The notes under the pieces are model-generated. The model made no database searches. It was given only the letters and a program-made list of their open reading frames with translations, and had not been told where the DNA came from. This document shows, piece after piece, positions 40,613 through 50,518 of a stretch of 64,000 nt of DNA. Both the position numbers and the translations under genes were made by a program. How positions within the stretch are numbered: the first letter of the stretch is position 1; each line of letters starts with the position of its first letter. Source of the DNA: Rheinheimera pacifica (GTDB lineage: Bacteria; Pseudomonadota; Gammaproteobacteria; Enterobacterales; Alteromonadaceae); contig NZ_JANUEM010000009.1 of assembly GCF_024809855.1 (NCBI RefSeq), forward strand, positions 1 to 64,000. The letters run 5' to 3'.

Positions 40613-40881
40613 TGTGTTTTGGTTTCATAACGTGTTGCAGCAGCTTTTAAGTTAGCATTAGCTGCTGCGGGGCTATCCAGCGCCTGCATCAGCAACATAG
40701 CATCACGCTCTGACAGCTTAAGAGATTGTTCGCGCTCGATAATCTGCTGGGCTTTTTCTACCGCAGCACTTAATACAAAAGCGTTAATACTAGGCATACC
40801 AGCAATAGCGGCTGCCTGCGACAGCATTTCTTGAGTATCAAGATCAACCCGTGCGGTAATTCTGGGGGCTGTGGTGCTCAT
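40609..40881 (-). CDS. DUF1778 antitoxin (ribbon-helix-helix)
   Basis: 90 residues from ATG 40881; upstream in-frame codons to 40947 precede the conserved start and are unlikely to be coding. The N-terminal ribbon-helix-helix is APRITARVDLDTQEMLSQAAAIAG, followed by INAFVLSAAVEKAQQIIE. The C-terminal part (LKLSERDAMLLMQALDSP) is the toxin-wrapping segment of the family. It binds its own promoter together with the toxin. A 25-bp dyad lies upstream at 40948-40972. Confidence 0.92.
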   Translation of the reverse strand: MSTTAPRITARVDLDTQEMLSQAAAIAGMPSINAFVLSAAVEKAQQIIEREQSLKLSERDAMLLMQALDSPAAANANLKAAATRYETKTH

Positions 40882-40947
40882 TAGTTTACTCTCATGTGTC
40901 AAAGTGGTGCTTTGGTGTATTGTGGATGTTAAAGCTAAAAAGGTCAA

Positions 40948-40972
40948 GCAATGTGCCAGTTTGGCACATTGC
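40948..40972. promoter_or_regulatory. Perfect dyad upstream of the toxin-antitoxin operon
   Basis: GCAATGTGCCA and TGGCACATTGC are perfect 11-bp arms around GTT. The element is 67 bases before the antitoxin ATG and 25 bases past the GH115 stop. Palindromes of this kind are bound by DUF1778 antitoxin-toxin complexes. There is no T-run, so a terminator for the GH115 gene is less likely. Confidence 0.62.
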
Positions 40973-40997
40973 GATAAGCTCCAAGTGAAAACAGCCG

Positions 40998-43868
40998 CTA
41001 GCGCAGCCGTTTACTTTCTTGTGGGCCAAGATAACTGGGTTTAAGGCCACCGGTATCGATCAGCAGTTTTTGCAGCACCAGCGCCGGATCTACCAGATAA
41101 ATACGCAGTGTATGGGCGCCGGGTTTAGTTACCTGCAGCGGGCTTTTAATTATACGCACACCATCCAGTACCGATTGCTCCCACACCTGCTGGCTGTTAT
41201 CGGCCAGTGTATCAACCAGTTGCGGCGGGTTGTTATTCAGTGCCACGGCAAAACGCAGGCCGCGCCCCGGCACTAGGTCCAGCGTGGGTGCCACTATGCT
41301 GTGCAGGGTAAAAGTGCCGGTGCTATGAAAAAACAGCGGATACTCCAGATAAGGTGCCTGTTTTAGCGCACTGGGTTGATAATCCGGCACTGTCATGGCT
41401 GACATTGAAGAGTGCGTGCGGCCATGGCCCGGAATTTCCTGCCACCAGGCTTGCTTATTATTGGCAACCGTTTTGCCACTGGCGACTTCGATAGCGATAT
41501 AGCCATCTGCTTCAACAAAACCCTGTGTTGCTGTTGTAGCGGGTTTTATGGCGGCTAGCTGTACTTTTGCCCCGCCCCAGCCGGTGCCCTGAATATGCAC
41601 TTCGGCGTTATTCAGCCCGGTTTGGGCTTTGCTCCAGTCAACGGATACGGCAATGTGTTGCTCAACGTTGATTTTACCGCTGCTGTGGCTCAGTTTTACC
41701 CAGTCTGCCGAGGCTTTAGCGCTAAACTCAAATGGCACTGTGCCTTTATTAAACACTTCGATAGTGCGTTGTTGCTGGCCATGCGGATAAAAGCTATCCA
41801 GTACCAGTTGCTGGCCCTGATATTCGCTTATTGGCCATGATAGTGGTGAACCTTCGGCGGCTACGCCCATATCTGCTACTGCCATAGGTTCAGCTACTGA
41901 GACAACAGGCATCAGGTTAGCCGGTGGGTTACGCCAGTAAGTAAAACCAATATGTGGTTGCGACATCATATGGTTCCAGCGGCCGTTGCCCAGGCTATGG
42001 TATTGTGCTGTCAGTTCGGCGTCGCGGTTAAACCAAAACCTTACCTGCTGCGCCCAGTAGTTGGTGGTAACCCGGCCTTGTGCGCCATGCAGCTGGTTTA
42101 TCGCCACCGCGCGGTTTAGCTCATACACCGCCTGGCTGGCTTTTAGTGGGTGGGCAACCAGCTGAATATAAGCATCATGCAGCTTTGGGATTAACTGCTG
42201 TTGTACCTTATCTGATGTTGCTACCAGTTGTGCCAGTTCATCGCTGATGCGCTGTGCCTCACTGTAATGAAAAATACTGTAAGTGCCGGGCTCTACCGCT
42301 TCGGGCTTGCGGCGGCCGTTATGCCGGGTGTAGCCCTGGATCAGCTCTGCTATGGTGGAGGCATGTTCAGGGCCAAATTGTTGCGTGGCCCAGTCAACAG
42401 CATATTGCTGCAAATTGTTAGCGTTAAAAGCGTCCGGGTTCCAGGCCATACGCAGGAAAAAATCAATCGGAAATTCCATCGGTTTTAAATCACCGACATT
42501 CACTATCCAGATACGGTCAGCCTGATAGTGCCAGGCCAGCTGCATTTGTTCCCAGATTTTTGCCATCGGCACGGTGTTGATCCAGCGATACGAGCGGGGG
42601 CTGCCAACATAATCAAAATGATAATACACGCCGGCTCCACCGGCCCGGTTACGCTCGCTGGCGGTAGGTAAGCGGCGGATATTGCCATAGTTATCGTCAG
42701 CCCACAGCAGGGTTACATCGTCGGGTACCCGCATGCCTCGCTCGTAAAAGCTCTGCACTTCTTTGTACAGCGCCCATACCTGCGGCACAGTTTCAATCGG
42801 GCGGTCGGTAAAGGTTTGCTGCAAAATAGTGCGCTGATCGGCCACTATCTGCTGCAGTAATTCAATATTATCGCCTTCGCTCATCGGTTCGTCTTCCTGG
42901 CCGCGCATACCCAGCGTAAAAATACTTTCCAGGTTTTTGTGCCGCTTCGCGCCGTGCTGCCAGAACTTATAGATATTGTCGCGGTTGATAGAGTATTCCC
43001 AGGGCCCTTCGCCGTATCGGTTCCATTCTTTGTCGGCGCGCATCATCGGCTCGTGGTGGCTGTTGCTCATCACTATGCCCATTTCATCGGCCAGAACGGC
43101 ATTTTGCGGATCATCATCGGCAAAGGCGTTGTTCCACATTGCCGGCCATAAAAAGTTGGCTTTAAGTCTTTGTAACAACTCAAATACATGGATATAAAAC
43201 TGGCTGTTATAGTCGCCGAATTTCTCCGTTACCCAGTTTGTTAATGCCGGGTGTTCGTCGTTCAGAAAAATGCCGCGGTATTTTACCTTTGGTGCATCAG
43301 TAATGGCGGTGCCCGCTTTAATATACAGCTGTTCGCGTTTTACTACCGGCACATCGGCCCACCAGTGCCATGGCGAAACGCCAAGGGTTTCGGCCAAATC
43401 AAACACGCCGTAAATAGCGCCGCGTTTGTCACTGCCCGCTATAACCAGAGCTTGTGCTACGCCCGGCAACGGTTGCTCTATCACCTGAATAAGATAGGCT
43501 TCCCACTTGCCGGCAATAGCGCTGCTATCCAGTTTGCCTGCTGCTGTCAGTTGATCCAGCAGCGGGTTATTGCCCAGGGTACCAATAATCAGTACTTGCC
43601 CGGTTGGCTCAGCTCCTGGTTTGTAGCTGATACTCAGCTGTTTATCACTAACATTGGCAATATCTTGCTGCAGGCTGTTAACTGCCCGCAATAAGCCTTT
43701 ATGGTCTTGCTCTGCTAGCAGAATGGTGGCCTGGCTGTTTTTGCCTACCAGCGCAAAATCAGCTTTAGCGGGCGTCAGTGCCAGATAATCACCCGGCAAG
43801 GCATATGTTTGCAGGCTAAACAGCGCACAGTACAGTAGTAAACAGTGCAGTAATAAAGATGCTTTCAT
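40998..43868 (-). CDS. GH115 xylan alpha-1,2-glucuronidase
   Basis: 956 residues, the normal length for GH115. A signal peptide (cut near TYALPGD, residue 26) sends it to the periplasm or outside. Domain A (about residues 30-190) includes GQVLIIGTLGNNPLLDQL and the motif GSDKRGAIYGVFDLAETLGVSPWHWWADVP. The central barrel follows, with YRGIFLNDEHPALTNWV, NFLWPAMWNNAFADDD, GIVMSNSHHEPMMR and LLWADDNYGNIRRLP. The C-terminal part (700-956) is beta-rich. GH115 enzymes remove (4-O-methyl)glucuronic acid from internal as well as terminal xylose of glucuronoxylan. The gene overlaps the GH43 gene by one base (TGATG), forming an operon. Confidence 0.95.
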   Translation of the reverse strand: MKASLLLHCLLLYCALFSLQTYALPGDYLALTPAKADFALVGKNSQATILLAEQDHKGLLRAVNSLQQDIANVSDKQLSISYKPGAEPTGQVLIIGTLGNNPLLDQLTAAGKLDSSAIAGKWEAYLIQVIEQPLPGVAQALVIAGSDKRGAIYGVFDLAETLGVSPWHWWADVPVVKREQLYIKAGTAITDAPKVKYRGIFLNDEHPALTNWVTEKFGDYNSQFYIHVFELLQRLKANFLWPAMWNNAFADDDPQNAVLADEMGIVMSNSHHEPMMRADKEWNRYGEGPWEYSINRDNIYKFWQHGAKRHKNLESIFTLGMRGQEDEPMSEGDNIELLQQIVADQRTILQQTFTDRPIETVPQVWALYKEVQSFYERGMRVPDDVTLLWADDNYGNIRRLPTASERNRAGGAGVYYHFDYVGSPRSYRWINTVPMAKIWEQMQLAWHYQADRIWIVNVGDLKPMEFPIDFFLRMAWNPDAFNANNLQQYAVDWATQQFGPEHASTIAELIQGYTRHNGRRKPEAVEPGTYSIFHYSEAQRISDELAQLVATSDKVQQQLIPKLHDAYIQLVAHPLKASQAVYELNRAVAINQLHGAQGRVTTNYWAQQVRFWFNRDAELTAQYHSLGNGRWNHMMSQPHIGFTYWRNPPANLMPVVSVAEPMAVADMGVAAEGSPLSWPISEYQGQQLVLDSFYPHGQQQRTIEVFNKGTVPFEFSAKASADWVKLSHSSGKINVEQHIAVSVDWSKAQTGLNNAEVHIQGTGWGGAKVQLAAIKPATTATQGFVEADGYIAIEVASGKTVANNKQAWWQEIPGHGRTHSSMSAMTVPDYQPSALKQAPYLEYPLFFHSTGTFTLHSIVAPTLDLVPGRGLRFAVALNNNPPQLVDTLADNSQQVWEQSVLDGVRIIKSPLQVTKPGAHTLRIYLVDPALVLQKLLIDTGGLKPSYLGPQESKRLR

Positions 43869-45616
43869 CAGTTAACCCCGGTTTCCTGTCGGCTATGTAA
43901 ACCCAGCATAGTGCCAACGAAACCACCGGCTACCTGCGTGCTTAACAGTTTGGCGTCCTGGGTGCCGGCCAGTGCTTGCCAGTCGTCATTGCCTTTTGCG
44001 TAATAAAAACTGATGCTACCGGCGCGGCCGCTTATTTTCAGGCGGATTGGCTCAATGGTGTCGGTTAGCGGCTGGCTGGCTATTTGCTGCGGTGCGCCGC
44101 CATTGGCCTGTTCCAGAAAAATGCTCACTTGCTCACCCTGGGCTTTAATACCCAAATAGTAGTGATATTGCTCGTTTTGAAACGCGACTATTCCGGCAGA
44201 AAACGGGCCTGCAGAGCGTTCACTGGCAGAGGCTTGCCCGGCAGGTAGTGTTAAGCTGGTGCTGGCATCAAAATGGGTATGTTGTTGGCGACGGCCAATA
44301 AAAGCCGGTTGCTCGGATGAATCCAGCCCGCTGGCACCGGCCTGCAGCGTAAGTTGCTGCTTGTTCAGGCTAAGCCAGCTTTGGTCATATTTACGCAAGG
44401 TATTCCAGTTTAAATCCAGAGTGTTTGCGCTAAAGTCGTCACGCCAGCTAAAGTTGCCGGTCAGTGGTTGCGCTGCAGTTTGCGTGGCCAGGCTGGCCGG
44501 GGCAGCAGGGCGGTAAAGAATCGCTTCACCGGCCGGTAAAATATGCGGCCAGCCATCCTGCCAGCTAACCGGTAATAAGAAGGTTTCACGGCCGGTATTA
44601 AAATAGCGTTCCTGATAGGCGCGGCTGGCCAGAAATACCGCCCACCAGCTGCCATCGGGCAGTTGTACAAAGTCGGCATGACCAGCGGTGGTAATAGGAT
44701 CCGGCCGCTCGGGTGCCAGATCGCGCTGGGTTAAAATAGGGTTGTTGCTATAAGGTACGAAAGGTTCTGTCAGGCTGCGGCTGCGAAAGATTACCGCCGA
44801 ATGCTGATCTGCTGTACCGCCTTCGGCACAGAGTAAATAATACCAGCCATCATGCTTATACAGGTGCGGGGCTTCAATCCAGATCGGTTTAGTGCTTAAG
44901 TCAACACCGCCATTAACCAGTAGCCGTTGTGAATCGGCTACAATTTTCTGGTTTGCTAAATCGTATTCCCATAACCAAATGGCTTTATGGCCCTCGTACA
45001 ATGATTCGACGGGGTCGCCATTGTGGGCAATATACACTTTGCCATCGTCATCAAAGAAAATATCCGGGTCGATACCTTCTACTTCAGGTAGCCAGATGGG
45101 ATCAGACCAGGGGCCAGCAGGATCGGTAGCAGCAAGAATAAAGTTGCCGCCTCTGTCTACTACGGTGGTGATAATATAGTAAGTGCCATTATGGTAACGC
45201 AGCGTAGGGGCGAAAATACCGCGCGACACCTGCAAACCGGCCATTTCCATTTGCGACTGGCGCGTTAGCGCATAGCCAACAAGCTGCCAGTTTACCAAGT
45301 CGCGGCTGTGCAGAATGGGCAGCCCGGGTGTGTAGGTAAAAGACGACACCGTCATATAATAGTCATCACCATTGCGGGTAATGCTGGGATCAGGGAAAAA
45401 GCCCGCCAGTACCGGGTTCTGATAGGTGCCCTGCGCTAATGGCTCGGCAAACAGCGGGTCAAGGCCCTGATATTCAAACCAGTTAAATTGTGCGGCTGCA
45501 GGTGCTGGTGTAGGGGTGTGGTTTGCTACTGTATCCACAGCGGGTTGGCAGGCGCTTAAGCAAAACACCAGCCCCAGTACCGATTGTTGTAACATCGTCC
45601 GATAGTTGTTTGTCAT
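43868..45616 (-). CDS. GH43 beta-xylosidase/alpha-L-arabinofuranosidase lipoprotein
   Basis: 582 residues with a lipobox (CLSAC, Cys23), hence membrane-anchored in the periplasm. The five-blade propeller shows the catalytic base Asp in NPVLAGFFPDPSITRNGDDYYM, the middle Asp in GIDPDIFFDDDGKVYIAHNG, and the acid Glu in WIEAPHLYKHDGWYYLLCAEGG. Residues about 375-582 form the beta-sandwich GH43_C2 domain common in xylosidases. It removes xylose or arabinose from xylo-oligosaccharides. It is the first gene of the two-gene operon with GH115 and lies downstream of the XylR terminator on the same strand. Confidence 0.92.
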   Translation of the reverse strand: MTNNYRTMLQQSVLGLVFCLSACQPAVDTVANHTPTPAPAAAQFNWFEYQGLDPLFAEPLAQGTYQNPVLAGFFPDPSITRNGDDYYMTVSSFTYTPGLPILHSRDLVNWQLVGYALTRQSQMEMAGLQVSRGIFAPTLRYHNGTYYIITTVVDRGGNFILAATDPAGPWSDPIWLPEVEGIDPDIFFDDDGKVYIAHNGDPVESLYEGHKAIWLWEYDLANQKIVADSQRLLVNGGVDLSTKPIWIEAPHLYKHDGWYYLLCAEGGTADQHSAVIFRSRSLTEPFVPYSNNPILTQRDLAPERPDPITTAGHADFVQLPDGSWWAVFLASRAYQERYFNTGRETFLLPVSWQDGWPHILPAGEAILYRPAAPASLATQTAAQPLTGNFSWRDDFSANTLDLNWNTLRKYDQSWLSLNKQQLTLQAGASGLDSSEQPAFIGRRQQHTHFDASTSLTLPAGQASASERSAGPFSAGIVAFQNEQYHYYLGIKAQGEQVSIFLEQANGGAPQQIASQPLTDTIEPIRLKISGRAGSISFYYAKGNDDWQALAGTQDAKLLSTQVAGGFVGTMLGLHSRQETGVN

Positions 45617-45691
45617 TTATAACACTCCCGCTGTCAATGCCGGGGCAGCCTGTGCGCTGGCCCGCTACATAAAAGGTAGTGTCATTAAAAG

Positions 45692-45719
45692 AAAAAAGGC
45701 CATATTCATCAATGGCCTT
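45692..45719 (-). terminator. Intrinsic terminator after xylR
   Basis: On the minus strand, AAGGCCAT and ATGGCCTT form a stem with a short loop, followed by TTTTTT. It lies 74 bases after the XylR stop and before the GH43 start, so GH43-GH115 needs its own promoter. Confidence 0.75.
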
Positions 45720-45793
45720 AGTGTTATGAAAATACGTCTGCGTTGTGCGTTTTTTGCCCAAAGCGCTAACCGGGCAAATAGCAGCGTTTCAGG

Positions 45794-46990
45794 TTAATCA
45801 TTTACCGCCATGGCGTTAAAGGCGTCATGGCGCTCAGTACGGTACTCTTTTGGTGTCTGGCTGAAATGGCGCTGAAAAACGGCATACATATATTGTAACG
45901 ACGGGTAACCGCACATTTTGGCAATCTCGGTGGGATTAACCTCGGTTTCTCGCAGCATTTTGCAGGCTTTGGTCAGCTTTTGGTTATGCAATTCTGTATG
46001 AATAGAATGGCCCCGCTCCGAGCGGAAGCGTTGCTCTAAGTTAGAGCGCGAAATACCAACAAAGTCTGTAACCTGTTCAACCTTGGCGCCACGGGTGGCA
46101 TGGCGGCGAATGTAATGCATAGCCTGAATAACATAAGGGTCGCGCAGGGCTTTAAAGTCGGTAGACTGGCGCGAAGCCACGCCCACCGGCGGCACCAGAA
46201 TACGCTTATTACCCACATCAATATTGTTCAGTTGCATATGCAGCAGCTTGGCGGCCTTGTAACCCATTTCAAAGCAGCCCTGGGTTACCGAACTTAAACT
46301 AATGCGGCTGAGATAACGGGCAATATCATCATCGTCGATACCAATAATGGCGATATTGTCTGGCACAATAATGCCAACGTGCTCACAGGCCTGCAGCAAA
46401 TGGCGGGCGCGAGAGTCGGTTACGGCAATAATGCCGATGGGTTTGGGCAGGCCCTGAATCCAATCGGTCAGGCGGTTCATCGCATATTGCCAGGTTTCCG
46501 GCCGGGTGCAGTGGCCCTGATATACCTGGCAATCGTAACCATCTTGGGCTGTTAGCGTGCGTATGGCACTTTCACGTTCACGTGCCCAGCGGTGCTGTTC
46601 ATCCACCGGTACACTGTAAAACGCAAAGCGATCCAGCCCTTTACGTTTTAAATGCTCATAGGCACTTTGTACTAAAGCGTAGTTATCGGTAGCGACATAG
46701 GGCACTGCCGGGTAATCGGCGGCATTATTGTAAGACCCACCAACACCAACCAGCGGTTTTACTGTGCCTGCCAAAGCGCGCTGGATATTCATATCATCAA
46801 AGTCGGCAATAATGCCATCGCCGCTCCACTCGTGAATATGTTCCAGCCGGCAGAGAAAATCCTCTTCCAGATACAGATCCCAATCCACTTTAGATGACTG
46901 TAAATAGTGGCCTATACCCTCAATAACCTGTCGATCGTAAACTTTGTTCGCATTAAACAACAACGTAATGCTGTGTTTGGCCTTAAACAT
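45794..46990 (-). CDS. xylR: Xylose operon regulator XylR (LacI-like sensor fused to AraC DNA-binding domain)
   Basis: 398 residues. Residues 1-280 form a periplasmic-binding-protein-like xylose sensor: LLFNANKVYDRQVIEGIGHYL, GDGIIADFDDM, and IAIIGIDDDDIARYLSRISLSSVTQG. Residues 290-390 are an AraC HTH with VEQVTDFVGISRSNLEQRFRSERGHSIHTEL and PTEIAKMCGYPSLQYMYAVFQRHFSQTPKEYR. Size and order match E. coli XylR (392). It activates xyl genes in the presence of D-xylose. It is divergent from xylB across 211 bases that contain an AAAACATAATT element also found before xylA and GH8. Confidence 0.95.
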   Translation of the reverse strand: MFKAKHSITLLFNANKVYDRQVIEGIGHYLQSSKVDWDLYLEEDFLCRLEHIHEWSGDGIIADFDDMNIQRALAGTVKPLVGVGGSYNNAADYPAVPYVATDNYALVQSAYEHLKRKGLDRFAFYSVPVDEQHRWARERESAIRTLTAQDGYDCQVYQGHCTRPETWQYAMNRLTDWIQGLPKPIGIIAVTDSRARHLLQACEHVGIIVPDNIAIIGIDDDDIARYLSRISLSSVTQGCFEMGYKAAKLLHMQLNNIDVGNKRILVPPVGVASRQSTDFKALRDPYVIQAMHYIRRHATRGAKVEQVTDFVGISRSNLEQRFRSERGHSIHTELHNQKLTKACKMLRETEVNPTEIAKMCGYPSLQYMYAVFQRHFSQTPKEYRTERHDAFNAMAVND

Positions 46991-47098
46991 ATCCCCGCCC
47001 CGTCTGGTTTATCTGGTTATTATTTTTGTTTTGTTTTTTTAACTAAAATAGTGCAAGCGTGTTCAATATTAGACCAGCCAGCGCAACAGGCAAACCAG

Positions 47099-47110
47099 AA
47101 AACATAATTC
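47099..47110. promoter_or_regulatory. Candidate XylR site 1 (xylR/xylB divergent region)
   Basis: AAAACATAATTC, followed 10 bases later by TATGAATTTTCG. The first 11 bases recur exactly before xylA (48735) and before the GH8 gene (57105). Shared position before xylose/xylan genes suggests a XylR half-site. Confidence 0.5.
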
Positions 47111-47201
47111 GGCCATTCATTATGAATTTTCGTAATTGCTGCTGGCAGCAGGCTCATCAAAGATGCGTTCATCAACGCTAACATTCGGATAATTATTGCA
47201 A

Positions 47202-48668
47202 ATGTACATAGGTATAGACTTAGGCACATCCGGCATAAAGGTTATTTTACTTAGTAGCTCCGGCAGCGTTATTGACAGTAGCAGTAGCTACCTTTCCGTA
47301 AGCCGGCCTCATCCATTATGGTCAGAACAAGACCCACAGCACTGGTGGGCTGGCCTGCAGCAATGCATGGCCCAGCTAAGCCAGCGCCAGCCGCTGGCCG
47401 GGGTAAAAGCCATCGGGCTGGCGGGGCAAATGCATGGTGCCACCTTGCTTGACAGCAACAACCAGATAATCCGTCCGGCGATACTGTGGAACGATGGCCG
47501 CGCTTTTGCGCAGTGCCAGCAGTTGCAGCAACAGGTGCCGCAATTGCAGCAGTTTACCGGTAATCTGGCCATGCCCGGTTTTACTGCACCAAAATTGTTA
47601 TGGTTGCATCAAAACGAGCCAGAGCACTTCGCCCGTGTCGCAAAAGTATTATTGCCAAAAGACTACCTGCGCTTTTGCCTAAGCGGTGATTTTGCCTCTG
47701 ATCTGTCTGACTCGGCCGGCACTTTATGGCTGGATATGGCCGGGCGCGACTGGAGCGACGCACTGCTACAGGCCTGTGGTTTACACCGCGGGCACATGCC
47801 GCAATTGTATGAAGGCAACCAGATCACCGGTACTTTGCTGCCAGAACTGGCGCAGCGCTGGGGCATGGTCGAAGTACCACTGGTTGCCGGTGGCGGGGAT
47901 AACGCCGCCGGGGCTGTTGGCGCCGGTATTGTCCGTGCTGGGCAGGCCATGTTATCGCTTGGCACCTCGGGGGTGTATTTTGCGGTCAGCGATGGGTTTA
48001 TGGCGAATCCGCAGTCGGCAGTGCATAGTTTTTGCCATGCATTACCCGGTAGCTGGCATTTAATGTCGGTAACCTTAAGTGCCGCCAGTTGCCTGCAATG
48101 GTACGCCGAACAGGTGGCACATGCGCCGGTGGCTGAGCTGTTAGCAGAACTGGAGCAGGCCAGTGCAGATACAAGTGCGGATATTGCAGAGTTGCCACTG
48201 TTTTTACCTTATTTATCTGGCGAACGTACACCGCACAATAACCCTAATGCTAAAGGCGTCTGGTTTGGTTTAAGCCACAGCACAGATCGCAAAGCGCTTA
48301 CCTATTCAGTGTTAGAAGGCGTGAGCTTTGCCCTGGCGCAAGGGGCCGATGCCGTGCATGCCAGCGGCCTGCAGCCGACAGAAATTAACCTGATTGGCGG
48401 TGGCGCCCGCAGTGCTTATTGGCGCCAGCTAGTGGCAGATATATTAAACCTGCCGCTTAGCTTTCGCCAAAGCGGTGAAGTGGGGCCTGCACTGGGCGCT
48501 GCCAGGCTGGCGCGGCTGGCTATAGAGCCACATACCCCAATGGCCGATATTTGCCCGCAACCTGAGCTGGTAAGCCGGCATTTGCCCGACAGCCAGCGCC
48601 ATGCTGCACTATTGCCGCGCTACAGCAAATTCAAAGCACTGTACCAGAGCCTGGCCGGACATTTTTAA
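47202..48668 (+). CDS. xylB: Xylulokinase
   Basis: 488 residues from ATG 47202; an in-frame TTG at 47196 would add two. FGGY-kinase motifs are [15 protein letters not shown] at the N-terminus, [15 protein letters not shown] (about residues 68-82), [43 protein letters not shown] and the signature [18 protein letters not shown]. It phosphorylates D-xylulose to xylulose-5-phosphate for the pentose phosphate pathway. It is divergent from xylR. xylA follows after 142 bases with its own candidate XylR element, so the two may be partly independently transcribed. Confidence 0.96.
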   Translation: MYIGIDLGTSGIKVILLSSSGSVIDSSSSYLSVSRPHPLWSEQDPQHWWAGLQQCMAQLSQRQPLAGVKAIGLAGQMHGATLLDSNNQIIRPAILWNDGRAFAQCQQLQQQVPQLQQFTGNLAMPGFTAPKLLWLHQNEPEHFARVAKVLLPKDYLRFCLSGDFASDLSDSAGTLWLDMAGRDWSDALLQACGLHRGHMPQLYEGNQITGTLLPELAQRWGMVEVPLVAGGGDNAAGAVGAGIVRAGQAMLSLGTSGVYFAVSDGFMANPQSAVHSFCHALPGSWHLMSVTLSAASCLQWYAEQVAHAPVAELLAELEQASADTSADIAELPLFLPYLSGERTPHNNPNAKGVWFGLSHSTDRKALTYSVLEGVSFALAQGADAVHASGLQPTEINLIGGGARSAYWRQLVADILNLPLSFRQSGEVGPALGAARLARLAIEPHTPMADICPQPELVSRHLPDSQRHAALLPRYSKFKALYQSLAGHF

Positions 48669-48734
48669 GCTACAGCTTCTGAGCCAAAGCAATGACGATG
48701 GCAATTATGTTGAAAAGCACAAGATGGCTCTGAA

Positions 48735-48746
48735 AAAACATAATTG
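48735..48746. promoter_or_regulatory. Candidate XylR site 2 (before xylA)
   Basis: AAAACATAATTG, sharing 11 bases with the elements before xylB and GH8, lies 65 bases before the xylA start. Confidence 0.48.
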
Positions 48747-48810
48747 TGATAAGCCGCATCATTGCCCAACATTACTCAGGCAATATGTATGCAAAACCAA
48801 GGAGAGCAGC

Positions 48811-50130
48811 GTGGCTCAGTATTTCGATCAAGTAGATAAAATTGCCTATGAAGGTGCTGACAGCACCAATCCCCTCGCATTTAAACATTACAACGCCAGT
48901 GAAAAAATCCTCGGTAAAACCATGGCAGAGCACCTGCGCATGGCAGCCTGCTACTGGCATAATTTCTGCTGGAACGGCCAGGATGTGTTTGGCCAGCCCA
49001 CCTTTGGCAGGCCCTGGCTGGCAGCCGGTGATGCTATGCAACAGGCAAAGCATAAAGCCGATGTTGCCTTTGAGTTTTTCCAAAAGTTAGGCATTCCGTA
49101 TTATTGTTTTCATGACGTTGACGTAGCACCCGAAGGCAACAGCATTAAAGAGTACGTTAATAATTTTGCTGCCATGGTAGATGTGCTGGAGCAAAATCAA
49201 GCGCAAACCGGCGTTAAACTGTTGTGGGGTACCGCAAATTTATTCAGCAACCCGCGCTATGCCGCCGGTGCTGCGTCTAACCCCGATCCTGAAGTATTCA
49301 GTTACGGTGCTACCCAGGTATTTCATGCCCTGAACGCTACCAAACGGCTGGGCGGTGATAACTATGTACTGTGGGGCGGCCGTGAAGGCTACGAAACGTT
49401 GCTTAACACGGATCTGCGCCAGGAACGTGCCCAACTGGGCCGCTTTATGCAAATGGTGGTAGAGCATAAGCATAAAATTGGTTTTAAAGGCACCTTACTG
49501 ATAGAGCCTAAACCGCAAGAGCCCACTAAACACCAGTACGATTATGACTCAGCAACAGTGTACGGCTTTTTAAAGCAGTACGGCCTGGAAAAAGAGTTCA
49601 GAGTTAATATCGAAGCCAACCATGCCACCCTGGCCGGCCATTCTTTTCACCATGAAGTGGCAACTGCTATTTCGCTGGGTATTTTTGGCAGCATCGACGC
49701 CAACCGGGGGGACGCACAAAACGGCTGGGATACCGATCAGTTTCCTATCAACGTGGAAGAGTTAAGCCTGGTAATGTACGAAATTTTAAAATCGGGCGGT
49801 TTATCTACCGGCGGCTTTAATTTTGACGCCAAGTTGCGCCGCCAGAGTGTCGATCGTTACGATCTGTTTTATGGCCATATCGGTGGCATGGACCATCTGG
49901 CCATGGCATTAAAACGTGCCGCTACCTTGCTGGAAAAAGACTTCCTAAGCGCCGCTGTTGCCAAACGCTACGCTGGCTGGAGCAACACCCTGGGTAAAGC
50001 CATTCAGAGCGGTGAGCACAGCCTGCAATCACTGGCTGATATGGTCGCGCGCGAACAACTGAACCCGCAAGCAGTGAGCGGCCAGCAAGAAAGGTTAGAA
50101 AATCAGGTTAATCTGGTGCTGTACCGCTAA
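48811..50130 (+). CDS. xylA: Xylose isomerase
   Basis: 439 residues from GTG 48811, six bases behind AAGGAG. In-frame codons further upstream lie in the intergenic region and do not match the family. The mature start [28 protein letters not shown] is the class II xylose isomerase N-terminus. Active-site motifs are [12 protein letters not shown] (about residues 98-109), [33 protein letters not shown] with metal-binding Glu, and [17 protein letters not shown]. It interconverts D-xylose and D-xylulose. A hairpin terminator follows. Confidence 0.97.
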   Translation: MAQYFDQVDKIAYEGADSTNPLAFKHYNASEKILGKTMAEHLRMAACYWHNFCWNGQDVFGQPTFGRPWLAAGDAMQQAKHKADVAFEFFQKLGIPYYCFHDVDVAPEGNSIKEYVNNFAAMVDVLEQNQAQTGVKLLWGTANLFSNPRYAAGAASNPDPEVFSYGATQVFHALNATKRLGGDNYVLWGGREGYETLLNTDLRQERAQLGRFMQMVVEHKHKIGFKGTLLIEPKPQEPTKHQYDYDSATVYGFLKQYGLEKEFRVNIEANHATLAGHSFHHEVATAISLGIFGSIDANRGDAQNGWDTDQFPINVEELSLVMYEILKSGGLSTGGFNFDAKLRRQSVDRYDLFYGHIGGMDHLAMALKRAATLLEKDFLSAAVAKRYAGWSNTLGKAIQSGEHSLQSLADMVAREQLNPQAVSGQQERLENQVNLVLYR

Positions 50131-50153
50131 GGTTGTGTTACCCCGTTGTTGTT

Positions 50154-50175
50154 GCCCGGCTTGCCGGGCTTTTTT
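50154..50175 (+). terminator. Intrinsic terminator after xylA
   Basis: GCCCGGC and GCCGGGC form a 7-bp stem with a two-base centre (loop opens to more in practice), followed by TTTTTT, 24 bases after the xylA stop. Confidence 0.85.
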
Positions 50176-50518
50176 ATGCTAATTATCAACATAGCGTGTA
50201 TTTTTGCCGGTTAAAAACAAATATGTACCGCAAACGGCTGCCCCAGTGCGAGCCAGAATCGATCAGCGGCTGACAGACACTGCTGGAAGATATTTAATTT
50301 TTATCTGACCCTGTTTATTGTTATCTGACCCTGTTTATTGAGCCTGTTTATTCATTAAACCGCATATCCCTAACTTACAATGACGTGTTGGTGCAAGTAA
50401 TCTGTGTGATGGATATTTCTGCTTGCCGTACTTTTTGCTTGCAGGAGGTCATGGCTCCATATAGCTTAACCAGCAGGCATGGTGTGATAAATACTGATAC
50501 TTCTGTGTTGTTTTCTGC
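50176..50518. other. Gene-free stretch between xylA and the sigma-factor gene
   Basis: About 340 bases after the xylA terminator. It holds the exact 20-base tandem repeat at 50301-50340 and an AT-rich part that should contain the promoter of the sigma-factor gene. I see no convincing small gene, RNA gene or insertion-sequence end in it. Confidence 0.5.
50301..50340 (+). repeat. Exact 20-bp tandem duplication
   Basis: TTATCTGACCCTGTTTATTG occurs twice back to back, and a third partial copy (CCTGTTTATT) follows at 50343-50352. It could be slippage or the worn end of a dispersed element. Confidence 0.8.

Noticed and set aside
43251-43694. 147-codon plus-strand frame opposite the GH115 gene
   Set aside because: It is antisense to the conserved N-terminal part of GH115 and lacks a ribosome site.
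48601-48810. N-terminal extension of XylA overlapping xylB
   Set aside because: The extra 70 codons run through the end of xylB and the intergenic region, do not match the family, and a good ribosome site precedes GTG 48811.
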